NCBI RefSeq assembly: GCF_007565055.1
Contig: NC_044559.1
Location: 102,694,759-102,758,758 of the forward strand
Length of the DNA stretch: 64,000 nt
Source of the DNA: Rhinopithecus roxellana
Lineage: Eukaryota > Chordata > Mammalia > Primates > Cercopithecidae
Reading direction: 5' to 3'
Shown here: positions 44,251 through 55,943 of the stretch, one piece after another
Layout of the letters: every line of letters starts with the position of its first letter
Position numbering within the stretch: position 1 is the stretch's first letter
Made by a program: the position numbers and the translations under genes
The notes under the pieces: model-generated
What the model saw: the letters and a program-made list of their open reading frames with translations, nothing else
Database searches by the model: none
What the model was told of the DNA's origin: nothing

Positions 44251-45494
44251 AAATATCCATACTGTATATACACCCTATAGAAGATTAAAAAACCTAGAGA
44301 GAGACTAGATTTTGGTCCCTCTATTGTCAAAGAATTATGTTGCATTCTGGGTGAAAAATTGCAATTCCAGTGAGAAAATTAAGACACTTGGAAATCTATG
44401 TGGTGTTCTACTAAAATATGACTTTGGTTCTCACTGGGGAGCCTAAAGCTTTCATTTGATGTTAAGATTGCGTATTAATTTATACCTATGGAAGTCTTGT
44501 ATGACATTTCCAAATCTGTCTGTAAGATAATGGCTGTAAATGGTTTATGACTTTTAAAAAAATCTAATAAATATAGTAACTTTGTACTTCAGTGTAATGA
44601 AAAAAAGAGATGTTTTGGGATCTATCTTTTCTCATTGAAATGCATTGCTGTTTCCCACCAGCATAAATCTTAGAACTGGAGATCTTCTGTCAGCTCATTT
44701 CTTAAAGGAGAGTCCCTGAATGAACAGACTACATGAGGCTGTTCTCCACTGGCCCTTCCAGCCCTGGAAGGTCAGAGCACAGCTAAGACTAGAGTCAAAT
44801 GGCCCAGGCGTAGGGCATTTTGAGGAGACATCACACAGAGGCATTTTCCCTACAGTGCTTAACCTCCTGCACTCTCCTCCCACACAGCAATCCATTCAAC
44901 TCTGCCTCCCTACCCCCAAGTGTGTTCCTAATTGCCAGTGATGTTATTAAATAAAACATGTGAAGTTGGATTTTTCAAAAAGGAGTTTCTTTCATACAGA
45001 AGTCTGAAAATGAAGCCACAGATGAATCCCAAATCGGGATTATACATACTCAGAGAATGGTAAGGGGAGTACCAAGGGAGAATAGGACACCAAGTAGGAG
45101 ACAAGAAGAGGAGCAGTTAAAATGTAGGTACTAAGACCTGGATCCAAGGGAAAAAGTGCTTCAGGGAACTTAGCTTATTTGGCTGCTAGAGCAGAAGCTA
45201 GGCTCAGCTCAAACGCCTAGACCCTTTAGTGCATTGTTCAACAGCAAAGTTCTCAATCTTTAGAAATTTTTTTCTTCTACCTTGACCTGCATCTTAGCTA
45301 ACATTTACATGCTCAGTAGTTTCCACAAACATAACCAAGATTTTATGTCAATTCCCACTGCACCATATCCTTTTCTCTTCCCAAGTTGAAATGCAAAGGA
45401 AAGGCATGCCATTATAGGGATAACCATAATTCTGTTTCACATATATAAATATTAACAAGTGGCCATGAGCATCCAAAAAATGTTGATTTTATCT
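44251..45494. other. Unique noncoding sequence
   Basis: About 1.2 kb with nothing recognised. Confidence 0.4.
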
Positions 45495-46225
45495 CAAAAC
45501 TATATCCAGACTCTAACCACTTGTCTCCACCTCTGCAGCAATCACTTTGGCCAGAGCCATGACTCTATCTCACTTGGGTTATTGCAAGAGCCTCCTAACT
45601 AGTCTCCCTGCTGCTACTCCCTTTTGTCCCTCTAGTTTATTCTAAACACAACAGTCACAGTGGTCCTTTGAAAATGCAAGTCAGACCATAATACTCTTCT
45701 GTATTATGGTCTGTGCAAAACTTGTGCCAGTTCTCCATTTCATTCAGAGTAAAAAGCCATAACCTTACAAAGATCTATGAGTTCTTCTATGATCAGCTTG
45801 ATAGTCTCATCTCCTACCACTCTCGCATTCACTGTGCTCCAGCCATCCTAGTCTCCTTCCTGTTCTTCAATTAAGAACGTTCTCACCTTAGGGCCTTTGC
45901 ACCAGCTCTTCCTCCTGTCTGGAAAACTCTTCTCCCATGTGTTTGGATAGGTAAATTCCTCACCTCCATCAGGTCTTTAATTGTCACTTTTCCCTCCAGG
46001 CCTACCCTGGCCATTCCATTTAAAATAGCAACACATTCCATCCCTGTACCCTAATTCCTGATCCTTATCATCCTGTTTGCTTCCCTTCCCCTAGCATAGC
46101 ATATATCATTTACCATACTACACATTTAAAAAATTTATTATGCTTCTTTTCTTATAGTATAAGCTCCATAAGGGCAAGAGTTTTTGCTTGTTTGGCTCAT
46201 AATTTATTTCAAGCACAAAAAACAT
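45495..46225 (+). repeat. L2 LINE, about 730 bp of 3' region
   Basis: One of the longest L2 relics here: 'gagccatgactctatctcacttgggttattgcaa', 'agcctcctaactagtctccctgctgc', 'cttagggcctttgcaccagctcttcc', 'cacctccatcaggtctttaattgtcac', 'agtataagctccataagggcaagag'. A 12-bp fold-back insertion at 45702-45713 is absent from the expected L2 sequence. Confidence 0.92.
45682..45713. repeat. Perfect inverted repeat inside L2 (12-bp arms, 8-bp loop)
   Basis: cagaccataata (45682-45693) pairs exactly with tattatggtctg (45702-45713). Dropping the right arm restores L2-like continuity (ctcttctg then tgcaaaac). Confidence 0.95.
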
Positions 46226-46267
46226 GACAAACAATGAATACACATTATTGCTTGAAAGGCATTTTCT

Positions 46268-46395
46268 AATTTATTCAGCAGGCATAAACTGAGTGTCTAC
46301 TCTGTGCTTGACATTGTTCTAGATGCCGAGGCAAAAAGATGAACAAAGTCAGGTACAATTTCTGTTCTCAGCTAGGTTAGAGCCTGTTGATGAAT
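46268..46395 (-). repeat. L2 LINE 3' end, antisense
   Basis: 'ttattcagcaggcataaactgagtgtctactctgtgcttgacattgttctagatgccgaggc' is the reversed L2 end, facing the plus-strand L2 just upstream. Confidence 0.8.
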
Positions 46396-46555
46396 CCAAA
46401 ACATTAACCCAAAAATAGTGGTGAGTGCTCCACTTAGCTTTTGTGCTCTTAGTTAATTAAGTAACCTGTGAATCCTAGATTCTGAATAAGAGAAGACATC
46501 AATCAAGTATTACTGTTGTCAAATAAAAAATAATACAAGTTTGGATATAAGTAAA

Positions 46556-46720
46556 TGTCAGTCTGTTCCTGCTGCTATAACACAAAACCTCAGGTTGAGT
46601 AATTTCAAACAATGGAAGTTTGTTTTTTTAGTTCTAGAGGCTGGAAAGTTCGAGATCAAGGCACTGGTAGATTTGGTGCCTGGTGAGGCTCTCTGTTTCA
46701 ATGATGGCATCTTGTAGCAA
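46556..46720 (-). mobile_element. MaLR LTR fragment (MLT1/MST type), antisense
   Basis: 'tgtcagtctgttcctgctgctataacacaaaacctcaggttgagtaattt' is the reversed 3' end of a MaLR LTR, followed by 'ggctggaaagttcgagatcaaggcac'. The other end is not identified. Confidence 0.75.
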
Positions 46721-48024
46721 GTCTTGAGTTTTTCAGAGAGGAGGAAGAGCTAAGATGGTGACTCTGAAAAGAAGAAGGTGGGGTCTTAAAATGTAACAAG
46801 CTTTTCAGATATCACAATAAGAGAAAAGGCAAGAAATGTTTGTGGTCAGACACGTGGGGCAGGCCGTGGGCCTAAGATGGATCTAAGGAGTTACAGAGAG
46901 GGAGTCCTGGGCCCAGTTGACCTAGCTTAAAGTCATGTCAAGCATAAAGTCTGATGAGCCTTGTCCATGTTCACAAGCAAAAATTAAGGTTTAAACATAA
47001 GGAAGTTGATGGCTTTTGCTTCATTCCTTAATGTAGTTGCTCCCTTCGGGGTCATATTTGCTGCTGTCTTAAGAGTGATGTATTAAAGTAATCAGAAACA
47101 GTGAAAATACTAGTTTGCATTTATTACTGTTGACCATTATGCTAACATAGCAAAGTCCCTTTAAACCTGTCAATGGATCTCACATGTACACTGTATACTA
47201 GGTTGTGTGTATAGTGATAGGCATATACATCTTCACTGCACCAGAGAAATAAAAGGCACTCCAGAGAATTCAGCAGTGGAATTGGATTTTGGCAACCATT
47301 ATGGGAATCCTTTGGCTTTTCAAAATGGCCTCAGTGTTTGCCAACCAATAATGCTTTATGCTTGTAATAAACTTTATGCTTTTAACTAAACATTGTTACC
47401 AATGCTGTGGTACCAGATCCCTGCTGTTAAGCTTGTTTTATTGAGAGATATACTATGCATATAAACACTGTAGGTGAAAGATGAGAAAACACCAATTAAT
47501 ATCAAAATGAATCTGCTCAATGAACTATAAAACTGACAGTTCATTTGGAGCCCATTAAGACTACTGTGACCTGCTACCAAAGAACTGCATTTTTATAATG
47601 AAAAATACTTCTCACAGGAGGCTTTCAACTAAACCACAGTATCTTAGATTTTATTTGAGAAAGTCAGTAGCTGTTCCCAACTTTAATCACACATGCTTTG
47701 GCCTCCTATAAGTACATCTGGCATTTAGGCTGTGAAATACCCTATGGGGCCTTGAATTCTCTGACTGAGTTACTGATAAATTCACTGAAATGTGTACCAG
47801 CTTTTAAAATAAGTCTGTAAAAAAGGTGTCTACATTCCTAGTCATATAGTTGTTCTGGTTGGAAGAGTATTGCGTAGGCAGGGAGAAAAGCGGAGACAAG
47901 GTCAGGGGCAGGAATGAGAGGTGACATTAAGTGTTCCTATTATGGCCCTGTCACTTCCTGGGATTCCTGTGTTACAGACGTCATGACCTTTACACCCCAC
48001 CACAGGCTTGTGATGGGACAGGGT
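46721..48024. other. Unique noncoding sequence
   Basis: Nothing named. The 47460-47600 part is AT-rich and repeat-free. Confidence 0.4.
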
Positions 48025-48145
48025 CCCCATTTGGTAGGTAAAGAAACAGAGAAGTTAATTAACCTCCCCTAGTCACACAACTAGAAGAGGTAAGATACAG
48101 ATGGGAACTGAGGTTTGTCTGACTTGGGTCCAGGCCTGTCTTATT
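48025..48145 (-). repeat. MIR fragment, antisense
   Basis: 'ccccatttggtaggtaaagaaacagagaagttaattaacctcccctagtcacacaactagaagaggtaag' is the reversed MIR core. Confidence 0.85.
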
Positions 48146-48174
48146 TCACCAATTCTAGCTTCAGGACTGTCTAC

Positions 48175-48355
48175 TGTTGAGTGTATGATCTTGAGCAAAT
48201 CACACAGCTGCTTTGGTTTTCTGTTTTCTCTGTCGTAAAATGGAGATGATACCATGGACACAATCTGCTTCACAAGGGTAATGTTAAATTAAATCTGTGT
48301 GAAAGCACACTGAAAAAGCGTTAAGAGCTTTACAAATAGAAGTTATTGTTGTTAT
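48175..48355 (+). repeat. MIR element, facing the previous one
   Basis: 'gtatgatcttgagcaaatcacacagctgctttgg', 'gtcgtaaaatggagatgatacc' and 'gcgttaagagctttacaaatag' are sense MIR. Two MIRs lie tail to tail within 350 bp. Confidence 0.8.
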
Positions 48356-48664
48356 GGAATTGAATGTAATTAGTGAGTTTTTTTACCTGCCTGGAATATA
48401 TTTGCTGTTGTCTTTTTGGTTCAGGAACACCACTATAGATGGACTCTTGGAGGAATACTGCTAGTCACAAACATTTAGCACCAGTCCAGGAACTTGCCCT
48501 AAACACGGGAACAGGACAGAGAGACTCTATGTGCTTGTTGGATGCATGAAAAGTATGATATCTCTATGGTCCACTAATTGAACTTACTTCCAAATTAATA
48601 GAATTAATGTTTAAGGTAATTTTTTCTTCTTTTTTCTTTCATTTCATGGGGGGAGGTGGTGTTT

Positions 48665-48745
48665 ATGATCTTTTAGAAATTACTTGACCACTCTGAACTT
48701 GTGTTTCCTTATTGGTAGGATAATAATAATGATATCTACCTCAGT
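48665..48745 (+). repeat. MIR fragment
   Basis: 'aaattacttgaccactctgaacttgtgtttccttattggtaggataataata'. Confidence 0.7.
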
Positions 48746-48751
48746 GTGCTT

Positions 48752-49022
48752 ATCTATTCGTTTATTCCACAAATATGCTAAATGCCTACTATACATTGGG
48801 CATTGTTTTAGATGCTGGGGAATACAGCAATGAACAAGACAGACAAAAACCCCAACTCACTTATATCCTAGTGATAGATAACGATAATACATAAATAAGA
48901 AAAATAAGTAGAATATAGAATATGGTAGATGGTGGTAAGTGTGAGGAAGAAAATTAAAAGCAGGAAGGGGAAATGAGTTATTTGGGTGTGGTTTGCACTC
49001 TTAGACATGCTGGCTGAGAAGC
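48752..49022 (-). repeat. L2 LINE, antisense, left of an LTR insertion
   Basis: 'gtttattccacaaatatgctaaatgcctactatacattggg', 'ggggaatacagcaatgaacaagacagac' and 'agatggtggtaagtgtgaggaag' are the reversed L2 end. It resumes at 49248. Confidence 0.88.
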
Positions 49023-49247
49023 TGCTATGGTTTGAATGCGTGTGTCCCTCCAAAATTCACATGTTGAAGCCTAAGGGCATTAATCCTATTCACAAGGGCT
49101 GAGCCCTTTTGACCTAATCGCTTCCCAAAGACCCCACTTTTTAATACCAGCAGTGGTATTTATGGACGGTTTATAAATTACCCAGTGCAAGGTAGTTTGT
49201 AATAGGAATAGACTAAGGTATTTTGTTAGCAGAAACAGGCTAAGACA
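49023..49247 (+). mobile_element. MaLR LTR with an inverted internal segment
   Basis: The 5' end (tgctatggtttgaatgcg, 49023-49070) and 3' end (from about 49165 to ctaagaca) are in sense. Between them 49074-49148 reads as the reverse complement of the LTR's next segment ('ctattcacaagggctgagccc', 'gacctaatcgcttcccaaagacccc'). Flanks gaagc (49018-49022) and gaagg (49248-49252) match 4 of 5, supporting one insertion event. About 150 bp of the usual length is missing. Confidence 0.85.
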
Positions 49248-49350
49248 GAAGGCCTCACAGGAAAGTGGAAAGTGGTAATTAGTAATGACTAAAGTAATTG
49301 AGCCAGGGAATCATGTGGCTATCTGGAGATAAAAGCATGCCTCATGTGTT
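49248..49350 (-). repeat. L2 LINE, antisense, right of the LTR insertion
   Basis: 'gaaggcctcacaggaaagtgg..gccagggaatcatgtggctatctggag' continues the L2 interrupted at 49022. Confidence 0.6.
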
Positions 49351-51064
49351 GTGTGTGAGTGTAGTGTGTATGGGGGAATCACAATTGAAATAACAAGTAT
49401 CACTCATAGCAGGTGCTCAATACTTGTTTGCAAACTATGAAGAAACAAAAAATATGATGTGTCCACAGATTCTGTAAAGGGAAATATGAATCCAGAAAGA
49501 AGGGCTTTACAAATAAAAATGCAAAGCAGAAAATGAAAGCACCATTCACCTTAAACCGGCAACACTGAGCGTGTGAAGAAATCTTGGTGAAATTTTTATC
49601 AATCAGTTGCCAAGAGCCAGCCCAGCCCCTATGCATGCCTGAAGACTTCTACTGACTTAGTTATTGTTCATTTGCAGACTAGAATTCAACATGGCCTTGG
49701 GTAAATTTTATGAACTGCAGCTCCATTAGAAGTAGCAAGGGGAGATAGCTTTTAAGCTTGATGTCAAAGAGGACACGATCCCTCTGTCAGCACTTCCTTT
49801 GTAGTTGCCTCTAAAATAGGATATTGAGGTTAATGAACCATTGTTCTGTCCAGCTCTAGCATTCTATGATTCTTTTCAGTGACCTAGGATGACTTTTTAC
49901 TAGACTCTGAGATAGCAAACAGGTTTTAGCTCTTGTTCCAACTCTGGTTAGTTGGTAGTGACTGATGGGAGTATAGTTGTGATAAATGCTAAGGCCTATT
50001 TGGGCTCATCAGGACAGAGGGCTGTGATTAATTAGCAATGTCTGCTATGGTGGTAGAGATGGTGGCTCACATTTTCAGACCCTATACATCTCATGTACAC
50101 TATATGAGAAACTGAGCCAAAACATGGGAAACAAAGCGTTTGGCTACAGGCTAATGTTTAAAGACCAAACTCCCCTAGATGTGAAATAACAGAGGTGTAT
50201 GTATTATAACTTGATAGGAAGACTCTTCAAGGAGAAACTGAAAGTCCATCTGACATTTGCAAAGCATCAGAGATTTGAGAATGAACTCTGGTTATGTTAG
50301 AAATAGACAGTAAAGTAATGGGAAATGAGGATAGATCAAGCTTTGATTTATTTGGCCATTTGATACCACCTTTGACAACTTTGTCTACCTTGACATGTCA
50401 ATAAAGTTATTAAAATGAAATGTGAAAAAAGTGTAGTAGCACTAGAGCATAACAGAGTCTCATTTTTAAGTCATAGTGCCCAGCCGACCAAGGGAAGCTG
50501 AGCCCTAGGCATAGAGTGGCTGCTTTAATTCTAGGCTTGCCATTCTCCTCTGCTTGACATTTGACAATGTACTTAAAAGTGCTCCTAAGCACATCAAGGG
50601 AAATGAATAAGTAAATAATTGGTTGCCCCTTTAAAAATAGAAAATATCAGGCTAGGGTTTAATTAGCTGCCATAAATTATTCTCAAGCTAACTGTTCAGA
50701 GAAGAGCCACTTTTACCCTTTGCCCCTGAAGGAGGAATATGGTTTAGGTTATTTACAGTTTCACCTTCTAAAGAGGAAGTATGAGGTAGTGAGTTTCCCA
50801 TCACTGAGAATACTAAGGGATAATTTTCTGTACTACTCTGTTGGAGGTTAGACTAGAAAACTATTGCTAAACTATCTCCAAAGATGCTTTTCTTGAAGCC
50901 ATTCATGAAAATGTGTTTTTGGCAAGGCTTAGCAAAATGAATAGAGCACTCATTCTTTTCCATTTTTGAAAAATGTTAGCCATTTCTGTATAAACCCATT
51001 ATTCATGTGAGGATAAATAAGGCTTATCATGTGGAAATAACGGGGATCCAGAAGAGAATAATCT
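49351..51064. other. Unique noncoding sequence
   Basis: About 1.7 kb without a recognised repeat. The 50590-50720 part contains taattggttg and tttaattagctgccataaatt and is a weak conserved-element candidate. Confidence 0.4.
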
Positions 51065-51680
51065 AGCTCAGTAAATGTTTATTAACATGGACTATGTGTA
51101 AGGCATGGATGGGGCTAGACTCCATGGAAACTGTGATATTAACATCAACATCATCAAACCTAATGAAGGATGACATGGCAGATTTGCAAATAATTATCAT
51201 GTAGGCAGCAGGTGATATGAGATTTAGAATACAAATAAAATACTGTGGGCAGATAAAAGAGAGAGGTACTAATTCTACAAAAAACTAAGAGTGATAGATG
51301 ACAAGGAGGACAGTCAAGGAAGGTTTCCTAAAAGAAAAGGCATTTGAACTGAGATTTCATGCATAGGAGGAGGCTTTTACAAGTAGAGCTAGGGAAAGGA
51401 CAGCTTATGCCCAAGGGACTGTGATGACCAGAGATCAGAGTTCGGAAAGCAGCAGATATTGTGTGGGAGATGAGACTGGTTTGGGGAACATCATATAGAG
51501 AGACTTAAATGCCAAGCAGAGGTGACTGAGATTCTTTCACAGGACTGGCAGTTTTTGAGGCAGGAAGCAGCTAAATGGAACTATGCCAGCAATGTGGGAA
51601 ATATATGTGGTAGTGATTTGGGGGAAGGTGGCAGACTGGTATCTGGCTCCAAGCTACTCCAATAGCTCATGAAAATTGTA
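51065..51680 (-). repeat. L2 LINE, antisense, long fragment
   Basis: 'agctcagtaaatgtttattaacatgg', 'gacagtcaaggaaggtttcctaaaagaaaaggcatttgaactgag', 'gggagatgagactggtttgggg' follow the reversed L2 order over about 600 bp. Confidence 0.65.
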
Positions 51681-52070
51681 GTCTGACCTGGACTAGATTT
51701 GCTGAGAAGAGGTAGTTTTTGTGGATTTAGGAATAGAAAGGATAGTTTTAGCCGTGTGCCTGTGCCTGGGTACTCAGAACGTAAGCAGAGTTGGCCTAGA
51801 GAAAGGCAAGGTTTTGTTCTCAGGTTGTAAATGAGCTCTGAGGCCTTAGTATCAATTTAAGTCCTAGGCTGGGAAATGTTTAAGGAATACCTGAGGTTCT
51901 GGGGGTGAGCTAGCTGCTCTTGCCCACAGCAAGTTAAATCCTGACATCTCAGCAATTGCCAGTCTTCTTGCTAAGCCCCCAGCAAGATGTGACTGGTTAT
52001 GGCTGGTTCTGCACAAGGCACTTGACAGTGATTTGTATTATGGGATTGATTAAAAACTATCATTGTGGGA
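51681..52070. other. Unique noncoding sequence
   Basis: Nothing recognised. Confidence 0.35.
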
Positions 52071-52104
52071 TGTGTGTGTGTGTGTGTGTGCGTGTGTGTG
52101 TGTG
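52071..52104 (+). repeat. (TG)n microsatellite
   Basis: About 17 TG units with one CG interruption (near 52090). Confidence 0.95.
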
Positions 52105-54440
52105 TATGTATAAGTAAGTGGGGAAATCCAAGAGTAGACCTATTGTTGGTAAATTTGGGACTTCTGCTAAGGTCTAAAATGATGTCAAAGAATCTTCCAA
52201 TAATCCAGAATCCCAGTATTTGCCCTATTTCCTTAAACATCAGGAAGCTCCTAGGGTGGGAGTCAGTGGGGCTGAAGTTCCAGGCAACAGGGACATCATT
52301 GGGACAGAGAAAGAGAATAATGCTTGGCTACTTTTTTTCTTTTTAAATCTTTCCTCTTTTGTCTCCCCTAGAATAATTCACTAATGTTAACTCCACCATT
52401 TGTTACCTGGGTTCCACCAGCCAGCTTGCATCTAGGCTTGCTGGATAGATTTCACATCTGCCACCTTCATGGCAAAATTTACCTCTACCAACTCTGCCAA
52501 ACTCATAGGCTAAAAAAGAAAGGAAGAGGCTGGTACCTGGATGATGGGTGCCAGAGAAGAGGAAACACTGGGTTTGAAAGGTAGCCTGGAGAGCAAGATG
52601 GGAGGGGTGGGTACAAAGAAAATATGCACAGGCACTTGGAGAGGGGTGGAGAGAGGTGGATAACTGGGAGAAGCTTTTCCTAGAAAGTCCAAATTAGTAG
52701 CAGGAGATTACAGTGACAAGGATAAGTCACACACTCAATGGGAGGTCAGTCTCTGGGAGATGTAATAGCCATTATTCTGGTGAGAACAAAAAATCATCCC
52801 TACCTTTGTAGAAATTATGGGATTGTGTCCTAGGCAGCTTATTAAGACAAGAACCAGATCACAGGTTGGCTTGTTGCTGAATAGTAACTTGCTTTGCACT
52901 TCACAGATTCATACAGTGGTAATGCTGGGAGGGATGCTAGCATCTTCTAGTCCAGCATCCTTATTAGGCAGGTGAGGACAGTCTGGCTCAGTCAGTAAGT
53001 GGTGAGGTGAAGAGTATTAGAATTCTTGTCTTTTCACAGAATCATCCATAACCTATTCTACTGTCCACATTTTCTGGGTCATTGTGGAAAACCTAGATTA
53101 TAGCTCTGCCAAATCATAGTAACTCATTACTGACCCTTGTGCTTTTCTCACCTTTTCTGTCTGTTTCCTAGAATAGTTGTAATGGTCCAATACGAAGGAT
53201 GATGTGTGTGAAAGTCAAATTCCAAACTACTGAGCACATACAAACCCCTATTGGCACGCCAATGATTGCTCATAGAGACTTAAAGTTGGAAGTGCCTTAG
53301 AGCATGTCCCATCTGATCTCACAGATTCAAAAGTAATCTGAGGCCCAGATAACTGAGAAGCATTTCCCAAGACACATTTAGTGACTTATTGGCTGGCACC
53401 TTAACTCCCTTTTCAAAGTTGGCTTGGTAGAAATTAGCTTCTAGAAAAGAGTGGCAGATCTGCCCTAGAGCCCAGGTGCCCTGACTCCTAGCCCTGTGTC
53501 ATTTTTCTCAACAGGTTAAGGGTGTCCTCACAGTGTTGAGTCTGCAAAGTTTTCTAGGAATGGGGACTCAGCTGCATCTAAAAAAATGCCACTTTGCTCT
53601 TTATTTGTTCACCTGGGGATGCATAGGGAGCGGGTCTCCGTCTTGTGACTGGAGCTCCTGTGTTACAGGGGCTCAGAGGGACACAGTGGGTTTTTCTGTA
53701 GGGGGAAGAAGCTGGCTCTAGAGGGCAGACTTGAGTTGTTTTGACCTGGATACAAAAGTGTTTTCAAAATCTAATCATTAGCAGCAGGAGGGAAACCCAT
53801 CTAATCATTTGCCTCTATGTCTTTTTATTCATAAATCAGTTGGATCAATAACTGTTTAAAATGTAAAAGCCTTTGTTTGGCATGCTACCCAAGGAGAAAA
53901 GAGAATATTATAACTTTTTTTGAGGAGCAGTAGGATGATTTTTAAATTCAAAAAAAGGGCAAGCGTGAAAATCTGGCTTCTGGCCCTATTCTGGGGATCT
54001 GGCAATAGCATCATGGAGTGTGGAGTTGTGTACTAATTAAAGTGTCTTACTGATGACTTGTTTGGATTCCAGGACAGGCGCCAGATGTCACTCAGCCCAC
54101 AGAATGGAGAGTTACTCTTAATTACAACTTGAAGTTGCCCTAGTTGGCGGTAATTTTTCCCCCTTCAGTTGAACAAGTTAATTCACACTGAAAAGTCTAT
54201 TTTTAAAATCTTGATATCTTCCTTCTTCTACCAAAAGAAGGTATTTCATTACAGTACTGGCCACTTCTTAAGGGTTACCCAAAAGTTAACCTAGGCTAAA
54301 AACAGAATTTCAATCAAACAGGAGTTTTATTACACATGCCTTTTGTGCTGTCTCTGTGCCCCTTCCTACAGTCCCCACACTTGTGTCATGAGTGACTGCC
54401 AAGGCATCTTCTTCAGAATGTGTCCAACTGCCTCATCCAA
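52105..54440. other. Mostly unique sequence with two ancient SINE-like scraps
   Basis: 'tgggagggatgctagcatcttctagtccagcatccttatt' (52905-53035) and 'aaagttggaagtgccttagagcatgtcccatctgatc' (53267-53480) belong to the same unnamed mammalian relic type as 17530-17645. The remainder is unassigned. Confidence 0.4.
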
Positions 54441-54788
54441 TGTCAGAGGCGTTTGAATCAGAGTGACTCCATCTTGAATAGGGGCTAGGTAAAATGAGGC
54501 CGACACCTGCTGAGCTGCATTCTCAGGTTAGGCATTCTTAGTCACAGGATGTTTACAGCTAAGGGAACAAGTTAATAACGTTTACTGAACAGACCCAGGA
54601 CTTAACAGACCCAGGAAATGTCCTGATGTCCTAATATCTTAAGAACAAAAGCATTCTTAAAGTTTCACTTTAAAGATAATAATACAGATTCTTGTGGAAG
54701 ACAGTAGTTACACAAAGGTGAGCAATCCTTTGTTAAAACTCTTGTAGTAGAACACATCTCCCCTATGACTTTTTGTTTTGTTATCTTG

Positions 54789-54796
54789 TATATAAA
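54789..54796 (+). promoter_or_regulatory. LTR TATA box
   Basis: TATATAAA in the correct place for U3/R of the LTR; transcription would start near 54820. Confidence 0.55.
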
Positions 54797-54894
54797 CAAG
54801 TGTTGTACCTAAGGTGGATGTATTTTTCCTCTTGCTTTTGGGACTGTCCAGCTCTGCCTATGGAGTAGCCACCCTTTTATTCCTTTACTTTCTT

Positions 54895-54900
54895 AATAAA
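54895..54900 (+). promoter_or_regulatory. LTR polyadenylation signal
   Basis: AATAAA within 'actttcttaataaacttgc', the R-region signal of this LTR class. Confidence 0.65.
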
Positions 54901-55001
54901 CTTGCTTTTGCTTTACTCTGTAGACTTGCCCCGAATTATTTCTTGTGTGAAATCCAAAAACCCTCTCTTGGGGTCTTGATCAGGACCCCTTTTGGGTAAC
55001 A

Positions 55002-55654
55002 AAATTTTGCTGTGACCCTTTGCCTGTCTCTACTGATTGGTACTGGAGAACGACAGCTGTTTTTGGCCAACCATAATCTGGCTTGAATGCAGTAACTTTG
55101 ATTGCTCTTGCCCACGAGTATAAATGAGAGGAAAGGAAAAGCTTTAAGCTTTGGTCAAAGCTGACCTCACTCAGACCTACAGATGCTGCTTCTAGCAGAG
55201 ACAACATGGCTTTTATAAGTGATTCAGACGACTAGGCACTGCAGTGCTCAGATTCTATATGGACCTAATTACCTAGTCTACTCTAACGAAGCTAATCCTT
55301 CATGGGACTTCAGTACGGAGTCTGTGATATTGTTTGGGCCTTTAGTATTACCTGGATGAATTTTTTAACTTGTGGTTTTAGAGGTATAAAAATTAATAGA
55401 GTTAGAAGAGAAGAAAAAAACAACATGGGGGTAACTTTATTTAGATGTACTGAACTGGTTTTTTTAGCCTATCCACAGTCAATATTAAGTATAATACACT
55501 GATACCACTTTTTGTGTTAGTCTAGCATAAACCAATAATACCTTATCAGTAGGAAACTGACTTTTAAAATCTTTAAAAGGTGGGCACTGGTTTTAATCTT
55601 GTCATTTCTTACCAGCTTTGTGAAGTAGAAAATATATAGATTTTGTGCTTAGAA
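55002..55654. other. Unique noncoding sequence
   Basis: No primer-binding site or retroviral internal sequence is identified after the LTR; nothing else recognised. Confidence 0.4.
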
Positions 55655-55785
55655 AGATTTGCGCTTCAGTTTTTTAATCTGAAAAATGGGATAAATAATA
55701 TATCCCTTAAAAGGTGGCTGTGAGGATTAAAGAAGAAAGCCTAGCTTATGATAACAATGTCAGCTGTCATCACTGCCATTAGTAT
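55655..55785 (+). repeat. MIR fragment
   Basis: 'cttcagttttttaatctgaaaaatgggataaataata' and 'aaggtggctgtgaggattaaag' are sense MIR. Confidence 0.8.
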
Positions 55786-55943
55786 TGTCTTTAACACCCT
55801 TGTCTATATTTATTCTTCAATATTCTAGTGCTTGAGCACTACTGAGGTCTTCATTCCAATGGTAGTTTTATTTGGAACAACAACAACAAAATGTTTGTTC
55901 TAAAGACTTGCTGACAACTGGTCTAAAGTCCCTTGATTTAACC

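Larger units (their letters stand above)
54441..55001 (+). mobile_element. ERV1-class solo LTR
   Basis: A 561-bp element begins TGTCAGAGGCGTTTGAATC, includes 'agtgactccatcttgaatagg', and ends 'ggaccccttttgggtaaca'. Its TATATAAA (54789-54796) lies about 100 bp before AATAAA (54895-54900), followed by a long T/C-rich U5, the layout of a gammaretrovirus-like LTR. A 17-bp tandem (aacagacccagga twice, 54584-54614) lies in U3. No adjacent internal region is recognised. I do not assign a subfamily. Confidence 0.8.

Noticed and set aside
54441..55210. Possible complete provirus starting at the ERV1 LTR
   Set aside because: No primer-binding site, gag-like sequence or second LTR follows within the window; read as a solo LTR.
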